This document shows positions 53,364 through 62,581 of a stretch of 64,000 bases of DNA, piece after piece. Positions within the stretch are counted from its first letter, which is position 1. Every line of letters starts with the position of its first letter. The notes beneath the pieces are model-generated. The model did not search any database. It was not told where the DNA came from and saw only the letters and a program-made list of their open reading frames with translations. Source of the stretch: Candidatus Geothrix odensensis (lineage in GTDB: Bacteria > Acidobacteriota > Holophagae > Holophagales > Holophagaceae). The stretch spans positions 1-64,000 of the forward strand of contig JADKCH010000015.1 of the NCBI GenBank assembly GCA_016714685.1, written 5' to 3'. A program made the translations under genes and the position numbers.

Positions 53364-54551
53364 ATGCGAACCACGCAACTCATCCTGTGGACCGCCCTTG
53401 CTGCAAGCCTCGCCGCACAGGAGGGCGCGCCGGGGTACAGATGGGTGGGCCTGCAGGCAGGCAGCCTGTCCCCGGACACCCAGACGAACCTGAAGGCCTC
53501 GCCCTTCTTCGGCCTCCAGGGTGGCCTGCTCTTTGACGAGAAGCGCTACGGGCTCAGCTTCCAGGCCCTGGTGGCCAGCCCCAAGAGCGATCTGGCCCCG
53601 GGCAAGAGCCTCAGCCAGTCTGAATTCTCGGCCTCCCTGCTGACCGGCCTCTCCGGCGACGGGGCAAGCCGGTTCTGGCCCTACCTGGGTCTGGGCCTGG
53701 GTGCAGTCTCCATCCCCCGGATCGACACCCTGACCGGGCAGCAGGAGACGCTCAAGGCCGGTACGGCCCACGCCTCGCTGGGCTTCCTGCACCGGCCGGG
53801 CAGGGGGCTCATCTGGGGCGCGGAAGCCCGCTACGTCTTCACCTTTGCCAATGCGGACCTGAAGGAGATCCAGGGGGCCGCGATGGTCGGCTTCGCCTGG
53901 GGCGCCCGTCGTGCAGCGGCGCCCAGGCCTGAACCCGCTCCGGCCAAGGCCGAGCCGGCCCCCGTGGTGGCCCCGCCTCCGCCCTCCGCCCCCCTGCCGG
54001 TGGTGAGCACGGTTCCGGAGCCGCGCCCGCTCTCGACCCCTGCGCCCGCGGCCAAGCCCGCCCCGACCCCCGTCGCACCGCCCGTGGCGCGTCCCCTGGC
54101 GAGCCCTCCGCCGCCTCCGGTCACCGTGGTCGTGGCGCCTCCGCCCGCCCCCCGTCCCGCCCCGGTGCCGCCGCCCGCTCCGGTCAAGGCCGCCGGATCC
54201 GAGCTGACCCGTCGCCTGGATGCCCTCCGCCTGGGCGATATGGGGAAGGCCCTGGAGTTCGGGAAGAAGCACATCGATGCGCTGTCTGACCAGCGCTGGA
54301 CCATCCGCCTGCTGATCGCCAACCTGCCCGCCACCCTGAAGAACGCGGTCGTCGCCTTCCCGGGCAAGGAGCCTGACCTGTTCATCGCCCCCATCAAGCT
54401 CAAGGGCGGCAGGACCGCCTACCAGCTCTTCCTCGGAGACTATGCCTCCAAGGCGGAGGCCGAGCGCGCCGCGAAGGCCGTGCCCGCCTTCTTCCTCGAG
54501 GGCGGCCAGCGGCCGAGGCCCTACCAGATCAGCGCCATCCCCGCCCAGTGA
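53364..54551 (+). CDS. exported beta-barrel-like protein with Pro-rich linker and C-terminal SPOR domain
   Basis: A 395-residue protein. It has a signal peptide ('LILWTALAASLAAQ'), then ~170 residues with outer-membrane barrel character ('GYRWVGLQAGSLSP', 'LQGGLLFDEKRYGLSFQAL', 'GAEARYVFTFANADL'). A long Ala/Pro/Val linker (about residues 190-280) follows. The end is a SPOR-like domain ('WTIRLLIANLPATLKNAVV', then 'YQLFLGDYASKAEAERAAKAVPAFF', in part), which would bind denuded glycan at the septum. ATG 53364 has 'cggagaaagtc' upstream. The combination in one chain is unusual. Confidence 0.75.
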   Translation: MRTTQLILWTALAASLAAQEGAPGYRWVGLQAGSLSPDTQTNLKASPFFGLQGGLLFDEKRYGLSFQALVASPKSDLAPGKSLSQSEFSASLLTGLSGDGASRFWPYLGLGLGAVSIPRIDTLTGQQETLKAGTAHASLGFLHRPGRGLIWGAEARYVFTFANADLKEIQGAAMVGFAWGARRAAAPRPEPAPAKAEPAPVVAPPPPSAPLPVVSTVPEPRPLSTPAPAAKPAPTPVAPPVARPLASPPPPPVTVVVAPPPAPRPAPVPPPAPVKAAGSELTRRLDALRLGDMGKALEFGKKHIDALSDQRWTIRLLIANLPATLKNAVVAFPGKEPDLFIAPIKLKGGRTAYQLFLGDYASKAEAERAAKAVPAFFLEGGQRPRPYQISAIPAQ

Positions 54552-54609
54552 GGCGGCCCGGGAACCCCGCTGATTTCCCCACCGTCCAGCGGCTGGTACC
54601 CTGAAGACC

Positions 54610-56448
54610 ATGGCCCTCGAACTCCTCGCCCCCGCCAAGAATGCGGACCAGGGCATCCTCGCGCTGCGCTGCGGGGCGGACGCGGTGTACATGGGCGGGC
54701 CCCAGTTCGGCGCACGGCAGGCGGCGGGGAACGGCCTGGAGGACTTCGAGCAGGTCACGCGTGAGGCCCGTCTCTGGGGCGCGAAGGTGTTCGCGACCCT
54801 CAACACCATCCTGTTCGACGCCGAGCTGGAGGCCGCGCGGCGCCAGGCCTGGGAGCTGTACGAGGCCGGGGTGGACGCCCTCATCATCCAGGACATGGCC
54901 TTCCTGGAGATGGACCTGCCGCCGCTGCCGCTGCACGCCAGCACCCAGGCGGCCTGCGACAGCCCGGAGCGGGTGGCCTTCCTGGCCAGCGCGGGCTTCA
55001 GCCGCGCCATCCTGGCCCGGGAGCTGAGCCTGGACGACATCCGGGCCATCCACGGGGCCGCGGACATCGAGCTGGAAGCCTTCGTCTTCGGGGCCCTGTG
55101 CGTGGGCGAGAGCGGGTTGTGCTACCTGAGCGGCGCCATCTGCGAGCGCAGCGGCAACCGCGGGGAATGCGCCCAGCCCTGCCGCGCCCCCTGGAACCTG
55201 GTGGATGCGTCGAACCGCGTGGTGGTGCGGGAGAAGCACCTCCTGAACATCCGCGATCTGGATCTGTCCGACCACCTGGAGGAGCTGGCGGACGCGGGCA
55301 TTCTCAGCTTCAAGATCGAGGGACGCCTCAAGGACGCGGACTACGTGAAGAACATCGTCAGCCAGGTGCGCCGCAAGCTCGACGACCTCCTCCAGCGGCG
55401 CCCCGAGCTGGGCCGGGCCTCCCTCGGCTCCGTGAGCCAGGCCTTCGCGCCGGATCCCACCAAGACCTTCCAGCGGGGGCTGTCCAGCTACCGCATCGAC
55501 GGGGAACGCCGGCCCATGGGGAACCTGGATTCGGGCCGGCACCTGGGCGAGTTCATCGGCGAGGTGCGCTCCATCCAGGGCGACCGGCTGGTGCTGGACG
55601 CGACCACGGACCTGCATCCCGGCGATGGCCTCGCCTTCGTCGATGGCGTGGAGGTGGCCGGCACCGTGATCAACGCCGTGGAGCCCCGCCAGCTCTTCGT
55701 GCAGGATCCCTCCCGCATCCGCCCCGGCACGCGGCTGCACCGCAACCTGGACCTGCACTGGCTCCGGGCCCTGCGCAGCGCCAAGGTGGAGCGCCGCATC
55801 CCGGTGCGGGCCGCGCTGGACTTCCCGGACGGGGCCGTGCGCCTGCGCCTGGAGGATCCGGTCGGCTGCGTGGCGGAAGCCCAGGCTCCGGGCGACTTCG
55901 CGCCGCCGCGGGACGCGGAGGCCGCTGCCAGGACCATCCAGGAGGCCCTGGGCCGCCTGGGGAACACGCCCTTCGAGTTGGCGGGGCTGCAGGTGGCCGA
56001 GCCGCGCTTCGTGCCGGTCAGCGCGCTCAATGCCCTCCGCCGCGACGCCGCAGCTTCGTTGGAGGCCCTGCGCCGGGCCCCGCGAGCCAGGGAGGGGCGC
56101 CGGGCTCGGGCGCCGAAGCTGAACCCGCTGCCTGTGCGCGGCCTGGATTTCACCTGGAACATCGCCAACCGGGCCGCCCGCGCCTTCTACGAGGGGGCGG
56201 GCGCCCAGGTCCTCGAACCGGCGGCGGAGCTGCAGGCCAGCCTCGATGGTCGGGTGGTGATGACCACGCGGCACTGCGTGAAGTACGAGATGGGCTGGTG
56301 CCACGTGCATGAGAACCCCGAGCCCTGGGTCCGACTGCCGGAGCCCCAGGGACCGGTCTTCCTCGAGAACGGCTCCACCCGCCTGGAGTGCCGCTTCGAC
56401 TGCGCCCGGTGCCGCATGGAGCTGGTGCTCTGCGAGCCGCAGGGGTGA
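54610..56448 (+). CDS. rlhA: U32 family peptidase / RlhA-like 23S rRNA hydroxylation protein
   Basis: A 612-residue protein of the U32 type. 'LLAPAKNADQGILALRCGADAVYMGG' (in part) opens the barrel; 'FVFGALCVGESGLCYLSGAICERSGNRGECAQPCR' carries the conserved Cys cluster, and 'LSFKIEGRLKDADYVKNIV' is typical. A C-terminal Cys set ends 'RFDCARCRMELV'. By length and architecture it matches RlhA (YdcP), needed for C2501 hydroxylation in 23S rRNA; other U32 proteins have different roles. The flavoprotein gene overlaps its stop by GTGA. Confidence 0.87.
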   Translation: MALELLAPAKNADQGILALRCGADAVYMGGPQFGARQAAGNGLEDFEQVTREARLWGAKVFATLNTILFDAELEAARRQAWELYEAGVDALIIQDMAFLEMDLPPLPLHASTQAACDSPERVAFLASAGFSRAILARELSLDDIRAIHGAADIELEAFVFGALCVGESGLCYLSGAICERSGNRGECAQPCRAPWNLVDASNRVVVREKHLLNIRDLDLSDHLEELADAGILSFKIEGRLKDADYVKNIVSQVRRKLDDLLQRRPELGRASLGSVSQAFAPDPTKTFQRGLSSYRIDGERRPMGNLDSGRHLGEFIGEVRSIQGDRLVLDATTDLHPGDGLAFVDGVEVAGTVINAVEPRQLFVQDPSRIRPGTRLHRNLDLHWLRALRSAKVERRIPVRAALDFPDGAVRLRLEDPVGCVAEAQAPGDFAPPRDAEAAARTIQEALGRLGNTPFELAGLQVAEPRFVPVSALNALRRDAAASLEALRRAPRAREGRRARAPKLNPLPVRGLDFTWNIANRAARAFYEGAGAQVLEPAAELQASLDGRVVMTTRHCVKYEMGWCHVHENPEPWVRLPEPQGPVFLENGSTRLECRFDCARCRMELVLCEPQG

Positions 56449-57743
56449 GGCCCGAAGCAGGCGCCTGGGATGTGGTGGTGGTCGGCGCGGGACCCGCGGG
56501 TCTGCTCGCCGCGGGCCGGGCCGCCATGCTGGGCGCCCGCGTCCTCCTGCTGGAGAAGATGGAGAAGCCCGCCCGCAAGCTGCGGATCACGGGCAAGGGC
56601 CGGGCGAACATCACGAACATGAAGGCCCTGGAGGAGCAGCTCAGGGAGATCCAGCCGGAGCCGCGCTTCCTGCGCCAGGCCTTCCAGGCCTTCTTCAACC
56701 GCGACCTGATCGCGCTGCTGGAGGGCCAGGGCGTCGCCACCAAGGTGGAGCGGGGCGACCGCGTGTTCCCGGCCAGCGACCTGGCCTGGGACGTGGCGGA
56801 CGCCCTGGTGGCCTGGGCCACGGGGCAGGGCGTGGAGATCCTCCCCCATGCCCGGGTCGAGCGCCTGGTGATCCACGAAGGCCTGTTCACGGGCCTCGTG
56901 GCGGCCCGCAAGGCTTCGCGAACTCCCCTCGAGATCGAAGCCCGCTGCGGCATCCTCGCCACCGGTGGACAGTCCTATCCCGCCACGGGATCCACGGGGG
57001 ATGGCTACCGCTTCGCCGAGGCCACCGGGCACCGGATCGAAGCCCTGCGGCCTTCCCTGGTGCGGATCGAGACGCGTCCGGCCCAGGTCGGCGCCCAGGG
57101 GCTCACCCTCAAGAACGTCAACCTGACCCTCTGGATCGACGGGAGGAAGCAGGCCAGCGAGTTCGGGGAAGCCGAGTTCACGGCCAAGGGGCTGGCGGGC
57201 GCCAGCGTCCTGCGGCTCAGCCGGAAGATCGTGGATGCCATGGCCGCGGGCCGGAAGGTCGAGCTGACCCTCGACCTGAAGCCGGCGCTGGACCCCGCGA
57301 AGCTGGAGGCGAGGCTGCTTCGCGACCTGGAGGCCCACCCTGGGGGCACCTGCACCGCCCTGTTGCGGTCACTCCTGCCGGCGCCCCTGGTCGCCGTGTT
57401 CTGCGAGCGCCTCGGCCTGAGCCCATCGGCACCCGCGGCGCAGCTCCAGGGCTCGAAGCGCAAGCAGCTGCTGGGCCTGCTCAAGGAGCTGCGCTTTGTG
57501 GTGACGGGCCACGGGGGCTGGGAGGAGGCCATCGTCACCGCCGGCGGCGTCTCCCTCCAGGACATCGACCCCAGGACCATGGGCTCGCGGAAGATCGGAA
57601 ACCTCTACTTTGCGGGCGAGGTGCTCGACCTGGATGCGAACACCGGCGGCTACAACCTCCAGATCGCGTTCTCCACGGGCTGGCTGGCGGGGGAGGCGGC
57701 GGCCAGGAAGGCCCTGGCGATTCAGGGACCGCCGCTCGGGTGA
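56445..57743 (+). CDS. HI0933/YhiN-like FAD-dependent oxidoreductase
   Basis: A 432-residue flavoprotein. The FAD-binding start is 'WDVVVVGAGPAGLLAAGRAA', followed by 'LLLEKMEKPARKLRITGKGRANITN' (in part), the diagnostic HI0933 segment. 'ILATGGQSYPATGSTGDGYRFAEATGH' (in part) and the C-terminal 'GNLYFAGEVLDLDANTGGYNLQIAFSTG' (in part) complete it. The function of the family is not settled. The start is GTG 56445, overlapping the rlhA stop. Confidence 0.9.
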   Translation: MRPEAGAWDVVVVGAGPAGLLAAGRAAMLGARVLLLEKMEKPARKLRITGKGRANITNMKALEEQLREIQPEPRFLRQAFQAFFNRDLIALLEGQGVATKVERGDRVFPASDLAWDVADALVAWATGQGVEILPHARVERLVIHEGLFTGLVAARKASRTPLEIEARCGILATGGQSYPATGSTGDGYRFAEATGHRIEALRPSLVRIETRPAQVGAQGLTLKNVNLTLWIDGRKQASEFGEAEFTAKGLAGASVLRLSRKIVDAMAAGRKVELTLDLKPALDPAKLEARLLRDLEAHPGGTCTALLRSLLPAPLVAVFCERLGLSPSAPAAQLQGSKRKQLLGLLKELRFVVTGHGGWEEAIVTAGGVSLQDIDPRTMGSRKIGNLYFAGEVLDLDANTGGYNLQIAFSTGWLAGEAAARKALAIQGPPLG

Positions 57744-57906
57744 CCCCGCCTGTGCTTTAGGGCACATTCCCGCTGAGCTTCATTGATGCGAAGGTCTCGA
57801 TCCGAGTAGCCTTGGCCCCAGTTCATCCCACATCCGTGACCGCCTGCCTCCATTCCCCCATGGGATGGAGCCGGTCCATATTCCAAACCATAGGAGGGGT
57901 CCCGCC

Positions 57907-58227
57907 ATGAGCAGCGAGATGTACGAGCACATGCGCGCCAATCCGAAGTTCCAGAAGCTTGTGGCCAAGCGGGGACGCTTCGCCTGGACCCTGGCCTTCA
58001 TCGTGCTGGGGATGTTCTACGGCTTCGTGCTGCTGGTGGCCTTCAAGCCCGCCCTGCTCGGCCGGCCGATCTACGCGGGCTCCATGGTGACCATCGGCGT
58101 GGCCTTCGAGCTCTTCATGTTCATTTTCTTCTGGGTGCTCACGGCGGTATATGTCCGGAAGGCCAACGGGGAGTACGACGAGCTGACCGCGGACCTGATC
58201 AAGGACGCCTGGAAGGAGAACAAGTGA
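57907..58227 (+). CDS. DUF485 membrane protein, partner of ActP-type symporter
   Basis: A 106-residue protein with two membrane helices ('FAWTLAFIVLGMFYGFVLLVAF' and 'GVAFELFMFIFFWVLTAVYV'), the YjcH/DUF485 family. It ends in 'KENK' and overlaps the actP start (TGATG). The ATG at 57907 follows 'aggaggggtcccgcc'. By context it is an accessory subunit of the acetate symporter. Confidence 0.92.
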   Translation: MSSEMYEHMRANPKFQKLVAKRGRFAWTLAFIVLGMFYGFVLLVAFKPALLGRPIYAGSMVTIGVAFELFMFIFFWVLTAVYVRKANGEYDELTADLIKDAWKENK

Positions 58228-59900
58228 TGCGCCTCCTGAACCGTATCGGCCTGGCCCTGGGCCTGCTCGCCGCTTCCGCCATGGTCCACGCGGGGCCGGC
58301 CCTGGATGGCATCCAGGAGAAGCAGGCCACCAACTGGCACGCCATCATCATGTTCTGCCTCTTCGTGGCCCTCACCATGGGGATCACCTACTGGGCGGCC
58401 AGCCGCACCAAGTCCACCGCCGACTTCTACACCGCGGGCGGCGGCATCACCGGCTTCCAGAACGGCCTCGCCATCGCCGGCGACTACATGTCGGCGGCCA
58501 CGCTCCTGGGCCTCAGCGCCATGGTCTACGGCCAGGGCTACGACGGCTACATCTACATGCTCGCCTTCTTCGCCGGCTGGCCCATCATCCTCTTCCTGAT
58601 GGCCGAACGCCTGCGCAACCTGGGCCGCTTCACCTTCTCGGACATCACCGCCTACCGCCTGGACCAGGGCAAGGTGCGCACCATGGCGGCCATCTCCTCG
58701 CTGACCGTGGTCTGCTTCTACCTGCTGGCCCAGATGGTCGGGGCGGGCCAGCTCATCAAGCTGCTCTTCGGCCTGGAGTACAAGATCGCCATCTTCGTCG
58801 TGGGCCTCCTGATGATGGTCTATGTCATCTTCGGCGGCATGGTGGCCACCACCTGGGTGCAGATCATCAAGGCCTGCATGCTGCTCGTGGGCGGCACCCT
58901 GGTCATGGTCCTGGCCATGAGCAAGTTCGGCTTCTCGTACCACAACCTGGTCCAGCAGGCCACGGCCGTGCACAAGCTTGGCCCCAAGCTCATGTACCCC
59001 GGCAGCCTGCTCGCGGATCCCGTGACCGCCATCTCCCTGGGCCTCGGCCTCATGTTCGGCACCGCGGGGCTGCCCCACATCCTCATGCGGTTCTTCACGG
59101 TCACGAACGCCAAAGAGGCGCGCAAGTCGGTGCTGTACGCCTCGGGCTTCGTGTCCTACTTCTTCAACGTCATCTTCCTCATGGGCCTCTGCGGCATCCT
59201 CATCGTGGGGCAGAACGCCTCCTTCTTCGAGGGCGGCACGATTGGTGGCAAGCTCATCGGCGGCGGCAACATGGTCGCCATGCACCTGGCCAAGGCCGTG
59301 GGCGGCAACATGCTGCTGGGCTTCCTGGCGGCGGTGGCCTTCGCCACCATCCTGGCCGTGGTCTCGGGCCTGGCCCTGGCCGGCGCATCGGCCATCTCCC
59401 ACGACCTGTACGCCCGGGTCATCAAGAAGGGGCAGGCCTCGGAGGCCACCGAGATCAAGGTCTCCAAGATCGCCACCATCTGCCTCGGCTTCGTGGCCAT
59501 CGTGCTCGGCATCCTCTTCGAGAAGCAGAACATCGCCTTCATGGTGGGCCTCGCCTTCGGCGTGGCGGCCGCGGCGAACTTCCCCGTGCTGATCCTCTCC
59601 ATGTACTGGAAGGGCCTCACCACCCGTGGCGCACTCTGGGGTGGCTACGGCGGCCTGGTGTCCGCCGTGCTCTTCGTGCTGTTCTCCAAGTCGGTGTGGG
59701 TGGATGTCATCGGCAACAAGGCGGCCCTCTTCCCCTACACCCAGCCCGCCCTGTTCGCCATGCCCATCGCCTTCCTGCTGGCCTTCATCTTCTCGAAGCT
59801 GGATGGCAGCGACCGCGCGAAGGCCGAGATCGAGGCCTTCGAGGATCAGTATGTGCGGGCCCAGACGGGCTTCGGCGCCGCTACCGCCACCAAACACTGA
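58227..59900 (+). CDS. actP: cation/acetate symporter ActP
   Basis: A 557-residue sodium:solute symporter with a signal-like first helix and about 13 more helices. 'RTKSTADFYTAGGGITGFQNGLAIAGDYMSAATLLG' (in part) and 'LGRFTFSDITAYRL' are ActP hallmarks. It takes up acetate and related carboxylates. Cotranslation with DUF485 is likely from the overlap, with 'aaggagaacaag' as binding site. A terminator follows 24 bases after the stop. Confidence 0.93.
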   Translation: MRLLNRIGLALGLLAASAMVHAGPALDGIQEKQATNWHAIIMFCLFVALTMGITYWAASRTKSTADFYTAGGGITGFQNGLAIAGDYMSAATLLGLSAMVYGQGYDGYIYMLAFFAGWPIILFLMAERLRNLGRFTFSDITAYRLDQGKVRTMAAISSLTVVCFYLLAQMVGAGQLIKLLFGLEYKIAIFVVGLLMMVYVIFGGMVATTWVQIIKACMLLVGGTLVMVLAMSKFGFSYHNLVQQATAVHKLGPKLMYPGSLLADPVTAISLGLGLMFGTAGLPHILMRFFTVTNAKEARKSVLYASGFVSYFFNVIFLMGLCGILIVGQNASFFEGGTIGGKLIGGGNMVAMHLAKAVGGNMLLGFLAAVAFATILAVVSGLALAGASAISHDLYARVIKKGQASEATEIKVSKIATICLGFVAIVLGILFEKQNIAFMVGLAFGVAAAANFPVLILSMYWKGLTTRGALWGGYGGLVSAVLFVLFSKSVWVDVIGNKAALFPYTQPALFAMPIAFLLAFIFSKLDGSDRAKAEIEAFEDQYVRAQTGFGAATATKH

Positions 59901-59924
59901 GGCTCGGCTCAGCCAAGCCACGGG

Positions 59925-59953
59925 ACGGCCGGGACCCCTCCCCGGCCGTTTTT
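59925..59953 (+). terminator. rho-independent terminator of the actP operon
   Basis: ACGGCCGGG (59925-59933) pairs with CCCGGCCGT (59941-59949) around a 7-base loop, followed by a TTTTT run. It also separates actP from the convergent exonuclease gene. Confidence 0.9.
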
Positions 59954-59956
59954 GGT

Positions 59957-60664
59957 TCAGAAATGTGTGTGGCCCTGCTGGTCAGTCAGGTTGGCCAGCG
60001 AATGCCGGGGATCCCCGACCCTCCGAAGGCCCGAGAGATTCCCTACCCCAGCCTGCTGGAGATGGGGCAGGAAGCGCTGGAAGACCTGGGCCGTGACGTA
60101 GGCGTCGCCCATGGCCGAATGCGCCGCCTCCACGGGGATCTCGAAGGCTTCGGCCAGGTCGAAGAGGCTGGGGGCGGGCAGCTCGAGGGCGAAGGCGGGC
60201 TGGTCGATGGCGCGCCGCCGGAGCCAGCCGAACAGGGCCAGGGTGTCCACCGTCGCATGCCGGAGGGGGGCCTTCCCCGACCGCCTGGCGTCGCGGTTGA
60301 GGAAGGCCAGGTCGAGGGCGAGGCAGTGGCCCACGAGGACGGTGCCCGCCGCGTAGTCCAGGAAGGAGGCCAGCACCCCGCCGATGGCGGGCCGGGCCTC
60401 CAGTTCCGAGGGGGTGATGCCGTGGATCACGACGGTACGGCCATCGAGCACGGCGGTGGGCTTCACCAGTTCCTGGAAGGCGTTCCCGAGCTCGATCCGA
60501 CTGCCCTGCATGTGGAGGGCCCCGATGGCGATGATGTCGTCCCGGCGGGTGTCGAGGCCGGTCAGTTCGGTGTCCAGCACCGTGAACCGGAGCTCGGGAA
60601 TCGGCAGGTCCCCGCCGGGTGGCCCCCCGCCCAGCTTTTCCCGGCCCCACGCCATCAGACCCAT
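59957..60664 (-). CDS. DEDDh 3'-5' exonuclease (DnaQ-like)
   Basis: A 235-residue exonuclease. ExoI motif 'FTVLDTELTGLD' (Asp, Glu), ExoII 'GHCLALDLAFLN' (Asp), and ExoIII 'HSAMGDAYVT' (His, Asp) complete the DEDDh site; 'VIHGITPSEL' sits between. It is not linked to polymerase III genes. The start is 60664 ('MGLMAWG') or 60655. It follows the cNMP/CBS protein by 8 bases and is likely the last gene of that operon. Confidence 0.88.
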   Translation of the reverse strand: MGLMAWGREKLGGGPPGGDLPIPELRFTVLDTELTGLDTRRDDIIAIGALHMQGSRIELGNAFQELVKPTAVLDGRTVVIHGITPSELEARPAIGGVLASFLDYAAGTVLVGHCLALDLAFLNRDARRSGKAPLRHATVDTLALFGWLRRRAIDQPAFALELPAPSLFDLAEAFEIPVEAAHSAMGDAYVTAQVFQRFLPHLQQAGVGNLSGLRRVGDPRHSLANLTDQQGHTHF

Positions 60665-60672
60665 GCCGCGCC

Positions 60673-62571
60673 TCAGATGATGAAGGATTTGTAGCGGTCC
60701 ATGACCTGGTCCTGGACCTTGAGGATGAGGCGGAAGGCGTTCTTGAGCGACTGCCGCTCCAGGCTGCTCAGGCCGTCGAAGCGGATGAAGTTGTCGATGG
60801 CCTGCCCGGCCTCCGCCTGCCGGTACTGGTGGTGGATCCGCAGCAGGGTGACGAACTCAAAGGAATACTCCAGCTCGTCCACCAGCTCCGAGATGAGCGA
60901 GGTGCCGCCCCGCAGCGCCTCCAGACGGTCCACGGTGGAGACCTGCTGGAACCCCTTCTCCAGGGCGAAGAGCCGGGCGATGTCCACCAGGGGCGCCACG
61001 GCCTTGATCTTCAGGTTCAGGCCGTCCTTGTGCTCGCCGTTCCGCTCCACGGCCACCCCCCCGAAGAAGCCCAGGGGCGGCCGGTTCCGCACGAGCATGT
61101 TGGCCAGGAAGCCCAGGAAGACCGGGTAGTCGGGGAGGAGCCGGCCGAAGTGCTCCCGCAGGCCCCAGGCCAGGGACCGGTCGCCATGCAGCGGCCTGAA
61201 ATCGAAGAAGATGAGCGACTTGAGCACGGCCTCGGGGGTGGGCTCGGAAATCCAGGTGCTGAAGTACCGCTTCCACTGGGCGAGGGGTTGGCACCAGTCC
61301 GGATTGCTGGCCATGTAGTTGGCCGGGCAGGCCTCGAACCCGCACTGGACCAGGCCGTTGCGCATGAATACCGCGAAGCGCCGGAAATACTCCGCGACCC
61401 TGGGCTTCTGGCTGTCGAACACATCCGCATAGATCAGGGCGTTGTCCTGGTCGGTGCGGAAGGTCTGCTCTTTGCGTCCCTCGCTGCCCAGGGCGAGCCA
61501 GCAGTAGGGCACGGGCGGCGGTCCGAGCTCCCGCTCGGCCAGCTCCAGCACCTTGCGCACCACCCGGTCGTTCAGCTCGGAGATGATCCGGATGATGTTG
61601 GTGGCCCGGGCCCCCTCGCGCAGCAGCACCCCGATGATGGACATGGCCTTGCGCGAGACCGGCGCCAGCCCTTCCAGGGTGGTCTGGTGCTCGATGTCCT
61701 CGGAGAAGGCCAGGGGGCTCCGCCCCTGCAGCACCAGGAAGTCATGGTTGGTCACCACGCCGCGGATGGCGCCCTCCCGCGTGACAGCCACGTGCTCGAT
61801 GTCGCACTGCAGCATCTTGAGGACCACCTCGAAGCAGGGATCCCGCTCGTCCACGGAGACCACCGGGTGGCTCATCACCCGCGAGACCGGGCCGTCGATG
61901 GGCTGCCCCTCGGCCACCACCCGGGTGCGGAAATCCGAATCCGTGAGGATGCCGATGGGCTCGCCGCTGGGACCGACCACCAGGGCCGCGCTCTGCCGCT
62001 CCTCCGCCATGCGCCGGGCCGTCTGGCGGATGGTGGTGTCGGCTTCCACGACCGTGGTGAACCGCTGGCAGATCTCCCCCACCTGGGCCGTGAACAGCAG
62101 GTGGTCGCTGCTCTCCAGGAACAGGCTCTTGCCCTGGATCTCCCGGGAGGTCATGTCGGCGTATTTGGTGAGGTGGAACTGGAGCAGGTATTCGGTGATC
62201 GCCGGGTGGCTCACCACCAGTTCGTTGAACCGCTCCTTCGGCAGCAGGTAGCAGGTGGTGTCCTGGATGGCCACGATGGTGGTCCGCTGCTGGCCGCCCA
62301 TGAGCGAGACCAGGCCGAAGGTCTCGCCCCGTTCCCGGTAGTCCACGACCACCTCATCCCCGTTGCCCTCGGGACGCCGCGTGATCTTGACCGCCCCCTT
62401 CCTGATGATCTGGAGGTGGTCGCTGACGGGCCCATCCTGGTGCAGGATCACCTCGCCCTTGGGATGGAAGGCCATGGTCAGGCTCTGGACGAGCTCCCGC
62501 AGCAGGGCTTCCTCCAGGAACTGGAAGGGGGGGACCTGGGACAGGAACCGGACCGTCTCGTCGATCAGCAT
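60673..62571 (-). CDS. cNMP-binding / CBS / DUF294 nucleotidyltransferase-like signalling protein
   Basis: A 632-residue soluble protein. Residues ~10-130 are a cyclic-nucleotide-binding beta-roll ('FHPKGEVILHQDGPVSDHLQIIRKGAVKI', in part). Two CBS repeats follow ('IRQTARRMAEERQSAALVV', 'CDIEHVAVTREGAIRGVVTNHDFL', in part). Then comes a DUF294 nucleotidyltransferase-type domain with 'LALGSEGRKEQTFRTDQDNALIY' (GS and DxD), and a C-terminal DUF294_C helical domain. The ligand and activity are unknown. ATG 62571 has 'aagg' upstream. It lies between an acyl-CoA synthetase and an exonuclease gene, 10 and 8 bases apart. Confidence 0.9.
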   Translation of the reverse strand: MLIDETVRFLSQVPPFQFLEEALLRELVQSLTMAFHPKGEVILHQDGPVSDHLQIIRKGAVKITRRPEGNGDEVVVDYRERGETFGLVSLMGGQQRTTIVAIQDTTCYLLPKERFNELVVSHPAITEYLLQFHLTKYADMTSREIQGKSLFLESSDHLLFTAQVGEICQRFTTVVEADTTIRQTARRMAEERQSAALVVGPSGEPIGILTDSDFRTRVVAEGQPIDGPVSRVMSHPVVSVDERDPCFEVVLKMLQCDIEHVAVTREGAIRGVVTNHDFLVLQGRSPLAFSEDIEHQTTLEGLAPVSRKAMSIIGVLLREGARATNIIRIISELNDRVVRKVLELAERELGPPPVPYCWLALGSEGRKEQTFRTDQDNALIYADVFDSQKPRVAEYFRRFAVFMRNGLVQCGFEACPANYMASNPDWCQPLAQWKRYFSTWISEPTPEAVLKSLIFFDFRPLHGDRSLAWGLREHFGRLLPDYPVFLGFLANMLVRNRPPLGFFGGVAVERNGEHKDGLNLKIKAVAPLVDIARLFALEKGFQQVSTVDRLEALRGGTSLISELVDELEYSFEFVTLLRIHHQYRQAEAGQAIDNFIRFDGLSSLERQSLKNAFRLILKVQDQVMDRYKSFII

Positions 62572-62581
62572 GGGCCAGCCT

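Noticed and set aside
57744..57906. Sigma-54 promoter before DUF485-actP
   Set aside because: GGCAC is present, but the GC of the -12 element is not at the right spacing.
58071..59921. 616-codon minus-strand frame antisense to actP
   Set aside because: His/Gly/Glu-rich shadow composition; opposite strand is a clear symporter.
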